Shown here piece by piece: positions 7,447-13,619 of a stretch of 19,766 nt of DNA. The stretch is from Phycisphaerales bacterium UBA6054 (lineage in GTDB: Bacteria; Planctomycetota; Phycisphaerae; Phycisphaerales; UBA1924), in NCBI GenBank assembly GCA_002429045.1, contig DIYM01000013.1:1-19766 (forward strand), in the 5' to 3' direction. Positions within the stretch are counted from its first letter, which is position 1; each line of letters begins with the position of its first letter. The notes under the pieces were generated by a model, which was not told the DNA's origin, ran no database searches, and worked only from the letters and a program-made list of their open reading frames with translations. The position numbers and the translations under genes were made by a program.

Positions 7447-8115
7447 ATGACAAAGGTCGGTGTCATTCTCTCGGGTTGCGGGTATCTCGACGGCGCGGAG
7501 ATCCAAGAGGCGGTCAGCGCCCTGATCGCCCTTTCGCAGGCGGGCGTCGCCTACCGCTGCTTGGCGCCCAGCAAGCCGCTGCGCGTGGTCGACCATCTCA
7601 CGGGCACGCAATCGGACGAGAGCCGCGATGTTCTGACCGAATCGGCGCGCATCGCCCGCGGCGAGATCAGCGATCTGGCCGGGGTCAAGGGCGACCAGTT
7701 CGATGCCTTCGTGCTGCCCGGCGGGTTCGGCGTGGCCAAAAACCTCTGCACGTTCGCCGCCGAGGGCCCCGACTGCGAGGTGGATCCCGAAGTGTCCCGG
7801 GTCCTCCGCGAGGCCCACGCCGCGGGCCGGCCCATCGGGTTCGCCTGCATCGCGCCGGCGCTGTGCGCGAAGGTCTTCGGGGACCAGAAACCGAAGCTGA
7901 CCATCGGGCACGACGCCGGGACGGCGGGGGCGCTGGAGTCGCTCGGCGCATCGCACACGCCCGCCGATGTCCCAGAGATCGTGACCGATTCGGCCAACCG
8001 GTTCGTGTCGACCCCCGCCTACATGGAAGAAACGAACCCCGCCGACGTCTTCGCCGGTGTGTCCGAGATGGTCCGGGCGGTCCTCGCGATGGTGTCCGAG
8101 TCCGCGACCGCGTGA
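7447..8115 (+). CDS. elbB: ElbB/ES1-like DJ-1/PfpI superfamily protein (glyoxalase-like)
   Basis: A 222-residue protein matching the ElbB (ES1/KNP-I) branch of the class I glutamine amidotransferase-like, DJ-1/PfpI superfamily. Evidence: the opening KVGVILSGCGYLDGAEIQEA, the VLPGGFGVAKNL turn (89-100) and the nucleophile elbow GFACIAP with Cys134. Bacterial ElbB has been described as a glyoxalase and was earlier linked to isoprenoid synthesis; the true substrate is unsettled. The start follows GAGGAG nine bases upstream. It is probably in an operon with the flavin reductase, which would fit detoxification of reactive carbonyls or quinones; this link is inference. Confidence 0.88.
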   Translation: MTKVGVILSGCGYLDGAEIQEAVSALIALSQAGVAYRCLAPSKPLRVVDHLTGTQSDESRDVLTESARIARGEISDLAGVKGDQFDAFVLPGGFGVAKNLCTFAAEGPDCEVDPEVSRVLREAHAAGRPIGFACIAPALCAKVFGDQKPKLTIGHDAGTAGALESLGASHTPADVPEIVTDSANRFVSTPAYMEETNPADVFAGVSEMVRAVLAMVSESATA

Positions 8116-8134
8116 ACGGCGCGCGCTCTCGCGA

Positions 8135-9358
8135 TCAGGGCGTGGTCTCGAACGCGACCCGTCCCGCGCAGATGACCGCGTCGGCGTGCCCCCCGCCGAA
8201 CTCGTAGCCGAGCTGCCGTTCGTCCGTGTGCCGCAGCAGCACGAGGTCGGCCCGCTTCCCGGGCTCGATCGATCCGGTGTCGTCGTACCCGAGCAGCGCC
8301 CCCCCGTTGGCGGTGGATGCCACGATCGCTTCCGCGGCTGTGATGCCCAGGTGTCTGACCGCCAACGCGATCGCCATCGGCATCGACAGGCACGGCGCCG
8401 ACCCGGGGTTGCAGTTCGTCGCGATCGCCAGCGCCCCGCCCGCGTCGAGAAACGCCCGCCCGTCCGCGTACCGCCCGTCCACGTGGAAGCCCGAGCAGGG
8501 CAGCATCACGCCCATCGTCTCCGACTCGGCGAGCCTGGTCAGCGCGTCGCCTGAGCTCGCCTCGAGATGATCGACCGAGCGGGCCCCGAGCCCGATGGCC
8601 GCATCGAGCATGCCGAGCTCGCTGAACTGATCGGCGTGGATCCGGAGGGGGTGCCCGAGCCCGGCGGCCGCCTCGAAGAGCCGGACCGTCTCATCCAGCG
8701 ACCACGCTCCCTCTTCGCAGTACGCGTCGATCGTGCAATCCGGGAACGCCTCGTGCACCGCCGGGAGGGTCTCGGCGATGGTCCGGTCCACGAAGCCAGA
8801 CGCGTCGGGGTCCTTCGCGTGACCGATGCATGCCGTCATGCGCACCCGCCCTGGCCACCGCTCGCCGGCGTCCGCGATCGCGTGGAGCATCTTCAGCTCG
8901 TCGGCGGTCGAGAGCCCGTACCCGGACTTGACCTCGCAAGCGGTCGTGCCCTCTCGGAGCATCGCATCCAGCCGGGCAAGCAGAGATGCGGAGAGTTGCT
9001 CGCGGGACGCGTTCCGCACCGCGCGGACGGTGGACATGATCCCGCCGCCAGATCGGAGTATCTCGAGGTACGTCGCGCCGCGCTGCTTGAGCTCCCACTC
9101 GTCCAGACGCCCGCCCGCGTAGCAGGCGTGCGTGTGGCAATCGACAAAGGCGGGCATGAGCACCCGCCCGCGCGCGTCGATCGTGCGATCGGCGGGTTCG
9201 TCCACCGCATCAGCAACACGATCGATTTTCTCCCCGCTAATCAAGACATCGTGGGTATCCAGCGCCGACAGGCGACACATCGCCGTGCCCCGCGCCGGCC
9301 GATCGGCTCCGGCCAGCGTCAGCACCCGCGCGTTACGGATGAGCAACGAACCGCTCAC
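8135..9358 (-). CDS. hutI: Imidazolonepropionase
   Basis: A 407-residue amidohydrolase-fold enzyme that opens the ring of imidazolonepropionate to N-formimino-L-glutamate, step three of histidine breakdown. Visible motifs: metal site DCHTHACYAG (His75, His77), EVKSGYGL (142-149), HADQF (His241), DHLE (His264), and TNCNPGSAP (314-322). In the last motif the family usually has Asp as a metal ligand, but here codon AAC gives Asn315. The C-terminal segment GSIEPGKRADLVLL is typical of amidohydrolases. The start is the GTG at 9358, which overlaps the hutG stop by four bases (GTGA) and begins the first beta strand; the frame extends upstream only as an antisense shadow of hutG. Third gene of sir2-hutG-hutI. 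Confidence 0.95.
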   Translation of the reverse strand: MSGSLLIRNARVLTLAGADRPARGTAMCRLSALDTHDVLISGEKIDRVADAVDEPADRTIDARGRVLMPAFVDCHTHACYAGGRLDEWELKQRGATYLEILRSGGGIMSTVRAVRNASREQLSASLLARLDAMLREGTTACEVKSGYGLSTADELKMLHAIADAGERWPGRVRMTACIGHAKDPDASGFVDRTIAETLPAVHEAFPDCTIDAYCEEGAWSLDETVRLFEAAAGLGHPLRIHADQFSELGMLDAAIGLGARSVDHLEASSGDALTRLAESETMGVMLPCSGFHVDGRYADGRAFLDAGGALAIATNCNPGSAPCLSMPMAIALAVRHLGITAAEAIVASTANGGALLGYDDTGSIEPGKRADLVLLRHTDERQLGYEFGGGHADAVICAGRVAFETTP

Positions 9359-10230
9359 GACCCTCGCTCCACGAACGCGCGCAGGAAGGTGAGGAGCAGG
9401 TGGGCCGCGAGCCTCGATGTCCGCCCTTCCCGATCGTGCGGTGGGCTGAGTTCCATGATGTCGAAGCAGCGCACCCGCGGGTTCCGTCCGGCGGCAGCGA
9501 CCCACCGCTCGGCCAACGCCGGGGCCCAGCCGGCGGGATTGGTCGCGCTGACGCCGGGGGCGTACGCCTGATCGACCACGTCGAGATCGAGCGAAACAAA
9601 CGTATCCCGGCTCGGCCACGGGTCGTCCGGACCGAGATCCGAGGCCCGGCCGCCGTGCGCGTGGAACCAGCGGACGTGCTCGCTCGTGTTCGCGAACGCC
9701 TGGAAGCCGTGGACCGTCAGGGCGTCCGCCGCTCCGCACTCGATGAGCCTGCGGAAGGGCATCCCCGAGCCCGGCTCATCGCGCACATCGAGATGCGGGT
9801 CGAAGTACACGCCGTGCATCGGTGCGCCGGGCACGGCGACTCCGCGCACGAACGGGAAGGTCAGATCGTGCCCGCCTCCGATGCCGATCGGGAGCAGGCC
9901 CATCGCGACAACCGACGCGACGGCCTCGGTCACACGCCGGTGGGTCTCGTCCAGTTCGCCCGGCTCGATCACCACGTCCCCCGCATCGAACACCCCGGGC
10001 CACTCCCACCCGGACGGATCGGCGACGCCGTACCTCGCCAGAGCGTCCCGCAACGCCGCGGGTCCCTCTGCGGCGCCCGCGCGACCGTGATTGAGGCGGA
10101 CGCCGGTGTCATCGGGCAGACCGATCAACGCGATCGCGCAGCCTTCGGGGCTCTCACGCTCGATCAGCGACGCGAAGCGGGAGCCCGAGACATCGGGCCA
10201 ATCGGCGGGCCGGCAGTGGGGGATGGGCAT
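9355..10230 (-). CDS. hutG: Formimidoylglutamase, arginase/ureohydrolase family
   Basis: A 291-residue protein that hydrolyses N-formimino-L-glutamate to glutamate and formamide, the last step of the four-enzyme histidine route. The two-manganese site of the arginase family is complete: GIGGGHD (His121), FDPHLDVR (Asp144, His146, Asp148) and SLDLDVVD (Asp215, Asp217). The segment DDTGVRLNHGRAGAAEGP near residues 40-57 is characteristic of HutG rather than agmatinase. A small oddity is Pro at 145, where DAHxD is usual. The gene starts three bases after the sirtuin stop (TGAGCGATG) and overlaps hutI by four, so it is translationally coupled on both sides. Confidence 0.93.
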   Translation of the reverse strand: MPIPHCRPADWPDVSGSRFASLIERESPEGCAIALIGLPDDTGVRLNHGRAGAAEGPAALRDALARYGVADPSGWEWPGVFDAGDVVIEPGELDETHRRVTEAVASVVAMGLLPIGIGGGHDLTFPFVRGVAVPGAPMHGVYFDPHLDVRDEPGSGMPFRRLIECGAADALTVHGFQAFANTSEHVRWFHAHGGRASDLGPDDPWPSRDTFVSLDLDVVDQAYAPGVSATNPAGWAPALAERWVAAAGRNPRVRCFDIMELSPPHDREGRTSRLAAHLLLTFLRAFVERGS

Positions 10231-10233
10231 CGC

Positions 10234-11037
10234 TCAAGTATCCCCGATCGGATCGCCCCCGGCCAGCCGCTCGGCGCGGGCGAGGACCAAAGGCAGGATC
10301 TCGCCGGATGCCCCGGGCAACGCGATGTCGACCTCCGCGGTGTTCGGTGTCGAGTCCCGGTTGATCTCCGCGGTGCGTGCCCCGTTGTGCTTGGCGATCC
10401 GGAGGAAGCTCGCCGCGGGCTGGACCGTGGCGCTGGTCCCGATCGACATGAACAGGTCGCAGCGCTCCAGCGCCGCCCCGGCGATCGCCAGGGCCGCTTC
10501 CGGGAGGGCTTCTCCGAACCACACCACGCAGGGCCTCATCAGCCCGCCGTCTCCAGACCGAACCGGGAACGACCCGAACGAAAGATCCCGAAGGGGCGTC
10601 TCTTTCCCGGTTTCGGTGCAGCGCCACGTGTGGATCGTGCCGTGCAACTCGACGACGCGCACAGAACCCGCCCGCTGGTGCAGCCCGTCGATGTTCTGGG
10701 TGATCAGCGTGAACGCCTCGGGCGACTTGCTTTCTGTCAGCCACCGTTCGAGACGGGCCAGCGCATCGTGCCCGGGGTTCGGGTCGACATCCGCGCACTT
10801 GGTGAATCGCCAGTGATACCAACGCGTGACGAGCTCGGGATCGCGCTCGAACGCCCCGATCGTCGCCAACTCCATCGGGTCGTACCGAGACCAGAGGGCG
10901 TCGCCGGCCTCGCTGGGGTCGCGGAACGTCGCGAGCCCCGACTCGGCCGACACGCCCGCGCCGGTCAGGACGACCACGTTTCTTGCTTCGACGATGCACG
11001 CCGCCAAGCGATCGAGTTGCTCTGGGCCCGGTGCCAT
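10234..11037 (-). CDS. cobB: Sir2-family NAD-dependent protein deacylase (class III-like)
   Basis: A 267-residue sirtuin. NAD-binding motifs: TGAGVSAESGLATFRD (25-40), TQNIDGLH (113-120), catalytic His132 in ELHGTIHTW, and SIGTSATVQPA (198-208). Tyr74 and Arg77 (WYHWR) match the YxxR pocket that in SIRT5 and E. coli CobB favours succinyl- or malonyl-lysine. The zinc tetrad is degraded: only Cys140 remains of the first CxxC, and RSGDGG stands where the second pair is expected, before the conserved VVWFGE (171-176). Removes acyl groups from lysines using NAD+. First gene of the sir2-hutG-hutI unit, so it may be expressed during histidine use. Its start is only 20 bases from the divergent DUF2071 gene. 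Confidence 0.92.
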   Translation of the reverse strand: MAPGPEQLDRLAACIVEARNVVVLTGAGVSAESGLATFRDPSEAGDALWSRYDPMELATIGAFERDPELVTRWYHWRFTKCADVDPNPGHDALARLERWLTESKSPEAFTLITQNIDGLHQRAGSVRVVELHGTIHTWRCTETGKETPLRDLSFGSFPVRSGDGGLMRPCVVWFGEALPEAALAIAGAALERCDLFMSIGTSATVQPAASFLRIAKHNGARTAEINRDSTPNTAEVDIALPGASGEILPLVLARAERLAGGDPIGDT

Positions 11038-11057
11038 GCGGCACGGTACGCTTGCCC

Positions 11058-11768
11058 ATGCCCCGAGTGTTCCTCACGGCCGAATGGCGCGACCTGATCA
11101 TCGCCAGCTATGCGGTGGACGATCAGTTGCTGATCACCCGGCTGCCGCCCGGTCTCGAACTCGACCGATTCGAGGGGCGGGCCGTGTGCAGCCTCGTCGG
11201 GTTCCGGTTCCTTCAGACCCACGTGCTCGGCGTGAAGTGCCCCGGGCTGGCGAACTTCCCCGAGATCAACCTGCGTTTCTACGTCCGCGAGCCCTCGACC
11301 GGGCGACGCGGCGTGGTGTTCATCCGAGAACTCGTCCGGAGCCGGCTTGTCGCGGCTGTTGCCCGCGGCGTCTACAACGAGCCCTACTTCAAAGCCCGGA
11401 TCGGGGAGTCGATCGATCGCGGTGAATCTTCGCTGAGCGTGGCATACAACTTCGCCATCAACGGCGGCCGGGGAGCGGTGCGTGTCGAGACGGATCCCGT
11501 CGCGTCCACACCCCCGGAGGGTTCAGCCGAGCACTGGTTCAAGGAACACCAGTGGGGCTACGGCGTAACCAAACGCGGCAAGCCCCTCCGATACGAGGTC
11601 CGCCACCCGGTGTGGGCATGCCACTCGGTGCGATCGCACGACATCGCGGTGGACTGGGACCGGGTCTACGGACCGGAGTGGTCGGTGCTGGGCACGACCA
11701 AACCGCTGAGCGTGGTCCTCGCGGTGGGCTCGCCGATCGAGGTGCTCGGTGCCGAGCCCGCAGGCTGA
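11058..11768 (+). CDS. DUF2071 (YqjF-like) protein
   Basis: A 236-residue protein resembling the YqjF/DUF2071 family. The pattern is the opening TAEWRDLIIASYAVDDQLL with LPPGLELDRFEG, then AVCSLVGFRF, FPEINLRFYV, and a C-terminal stretch with RYEVRHPVW. The family has no established biochemical role; members are cytoplasmic, single-domain proteins. No signal peptide or membrane helix is seen. The ATG at 11058 matches the family start; the frame is open upstream only as an antisense shadow of the sirtuin. No good ribosome site is visible in the 20-base gap before it, so a leaderless transcript is possible. Its stop abuts the hutU stop with no spacer. Confidence 0.82.
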   Translation: MPRVFLTAEWRDLIIASYAVDDQLLITRLPPGLELDRFEGRAVCSLVGFRFLQTHVLGVKCPGLANFPEINLRFYVREPSTGRRGVVFIRELVRSRLVAAVARGVYNEPYFKARIGESIDRGESSLSVAYNFAINGGRGAVRVETDPVASTPPEGSAEHWFKEHQWGYGVTKRGKPLRYEVRHPVWACHSVRSHDIAVDWDRVYGPEWSVLGTTKPLSVVLAVGSPIEVLGAEPAG

Positions 11769-13523
11769 TCAGTCGGCCATCGGGATGTCCACGTTCTGAT
11801 CGCGACCGCACCGCTGCGCTTCCTCGTACCCGGCGTCGGCGTGGCGGAGGATGCCCATCATGGGGTCATTGCGCAGCACCCTGGCCAGCCGGTCGGCGGC
11901 CTCGTCCGTGCCGTCGGCGACGATCACCTGCCCCGCGTGCTGGCTGAAGCCGATGCCGACGCCCCCGCCGTGGTGGAAGCTGACCCAGCTCGCGCCGCTG
12001 GCGATGTTGGTCGCGAAGTTGAGGATCGCCCAGTCGGAGACCGCGTCGGTCCCGTCCTTCATCGCTTCGGTCTCTCGGTTGGGGCTGGCGACCGAGCCGC
12101 AATCGAGGTGGTCGCGTCCGATGACGATCGGGGCCGACACCGAGCCGGACCGCACCATGTTGTTGAACAGCAGCCCGGCCTGATCCCGCTCGCCGAGCCC
12201 GAACCAGCAGATGCGGCTCGGAAGGCCCTGGAACGCGAACCGCGGCTCGCAGTTCTTGAAGTCACCCGCGAGCAGCGCCTCGGGGTTCCTGTGGCAGCCG
12301 AGGATCCAGCTGTGCAGACGCGGGTTGTACCCGCCGTCCTCCTTCGGGAACAGCTCGAGCAGGGCGTGATCGGTCTTGTAGATGTCGATCGGATCGCCCG
12401 AGAGCGCCGCCCAGCGGAACGGGCCGCGCCCCAGGCAGAACTGCGGGCGGATGTACGCGGGCACAAACCCCTCGAACGCGAACGCGTCGGCGAAGCCGTC
12501 GTCCAAGGCCCGCTGGCGGATGTTGTTGCCGTAGTCGAACGTCTTGGCTCCGCGATCCTGCAACTCGACCATCGCTTCGACGTGCAGGCGCATCGAGCGG
12601 ACGGAGAGCTTCTGGTACGCCCCGGCGTCCTGTTCGCGCGCTTCGCACCCCTGCTCGTAGGTGTACTCGACCGGCGTGTAGCCCTGAAGCGGGTCGTGGG
12701 CGCTGGTCTGGTCGGTCAGCGTGTCGGGTGTGATGTTCCGCTCGATCAGCCGTTGAAGCAGCGTCACCGAGTTGCCGTGCCAGCCGACCGAGATGGCGGC
12801 CTTCTGCTCTTTGAGTTCGATCGCCCGGTCGATCGCCCCATCGAGATCGTCGACCATCTCGTCGAGGTAGCTGTCGTCGAGCCGGCGCTGCAGGCGTGTG
12901 CGGTCCACGTCGGCGATCAGGCACGTCCCGCCGTTGAGCGTGATCGCGAGCGGCTGGGCCCCGCCCATCCCGCCGCACCCCCCGGTGACGTTCAGCGTCC
13001 CCGCGAGCGTTCCCCCGAAGTGCATCCGTGCGCACTCGGCATACGTCTCGAACGTGCCCTGCAGGATGCCCTGCGTCCCGATGTAGATCCACGAGCCCGC
13101 GGTCATCTGTCCGTACATCATCAGGCCCTTGGCCGCCAGTTCGTCGAAGTGTTCCTGCGTCGCCCAGTGGGGGACCAGGTTCGAGTTGGCGATCATCACC
13201 CGCGGCGCGTCGGTGTGGGTCTTGATGACACCGACGGGCTTGCCCGACTGGACCAGCAGCGTTTCGTCAGGCTCCAGGCGTTGGAGCGTCGAGACGATCG
13301 CGTCGAACGCTTCCCACGAGCGGGCGGCCTGACCGCGCCCGCCGTACACGATCAGCGACTCGGGGTGCTCGGCAACCTCGGGGTCGAGGTTGTTCATCAG
13401 CATCCGGAGTGCCGCTTCGGCCTGCCAGGTCTTGCAGGACATCTCGACGCCGCGCGGCGCGCGGACCGTCCGGTCTTGAGGCGTGGGGACGAGCGAACTA
13501 GCCGAATGCGAGGCGGTGGTCAT
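11769..13523 (-). CDS. hutU: Urocanate hydratase
   Basis: A 584-residue enzyme adding water to urocanate to give imidazolonepropionate, step two of histidine breakdown, with tightly bound NAD+. Visible signatures: YGGRGQAARSW (60-70), the glycine-rich NAD loop GGCGGMGGAQPLA (181-193), active-site QGLPSRICW with Cys439, and DHLDCGSVASP (471-481). The protein is about 25 residues longer than the common 555-560. Part of the excess is an insert at roughly 405-427 before the catalytic segment, and part is an extended N-terminus. The start at 13523 is supported by GGAGGG (13530-13535, minus strand). Single gene, convergent with the DUF2071 gene and divergent from the 709-residue protein gene. Confidence 0.97.
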   Translation of the reverse strand: MTTASHSASSLVPTPQDRTVRAPRGVEMSCKTWQAEAALRMLMNNLDPEVAEHPESLIVYGGRGQAARSWEAFDAIVSTLQRLEPDETLLVQSGKPVGVIKTHTDAPRVMIANSNLVPHWATQEHFDELAAKGLMMYGQMTAGSWIYIGTQGILQGTFETYAECARMHFGGTLAGTLNVTGGCGGMGGAQPLAITLNGGTCLIADVDRTRLQRRLDDSYLDEMVDDLDGAIDRAIELKEQKAAISVGWHGNSVTLLQRLIERNITPDTLTDQTSAHDPLQGYTPVEYTYEQGCEAREQDAGAYQKLSVRSMRLHVEAMVELQDRGAKTFDYGNNIRQRALDDGFADAFAFEGFVPAYIRPQFCLGRGPFRWAALSGDPIDIYKTDHALLELFPKEDGGYNPRLHSWILGCHRNPEALLAGDFKNCEPRFAFQGLPSRICWFGLGERDQAGLLFNNMVRSGSVSAPIVIGRDHLDCGSVASPNRETEAMKDGTDAVSDWAILNFATNIASGASWVSFHHGGGVGIGFSQHAGQVIVADGTDEAADRLARVLRNDPMMGILRHADAGYEEAQRCGRDQNVDIPMAD

Positions 13524-13541
13524 CTGGATCCCTCCGCCGCG

Positions 13542-13547
13542 ATTGTA
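13542..13547 (-). promoter_or_regulatory. Candidate -10 element for hutU
   Basis: TACAAT on the minus strand matches the -10 consensus at five of six positions, 18 bases before the hutU ATG. No fitting -35 lies 16-18 bases upstream and the leader would be very short, so support is slight. Confidence 0.2.
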
Positions 13548-13607
13548 CGGGCCATGGCGGGCTCGGATCGGCCTGCGAACGACTAGACTGTCCGCAACAC
13601 AGAACAC

Positions 13608-13614
13608 AGGAGGT
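13608..13614 (+). promoter_or_regulatory. Strong ribosome binding site of the 709-residue protein gene
   Basis: AGGAGGT lies five bases before the ATG at 13620. It is the best Shine-Dalgarno match in the window and fixes that start. Confidence 0.75.
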
Positions 13615-13619
13615 CATCG

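Noticed and set aside
9359..9739. N-terminal extension of the hutI frame
   Set aside because: It lies inside hutG in a different frame and lacks similarity; the GTG at 9358 with the GTGA overlap gives the normal HutI start.
9400..11097. 565-codon plus-strand frame opposite hutG and sir2
   Set aside because: Antisense shadow of two clearly recognised genes; its composition is low in hydrophobic residues and it has no family pattern.
11841..13586. 581-codon plus-strand frame opposite hutU
   Set aside because: Mirror frame of the codon-biased hutU gene; no start signal or recognisable motif.
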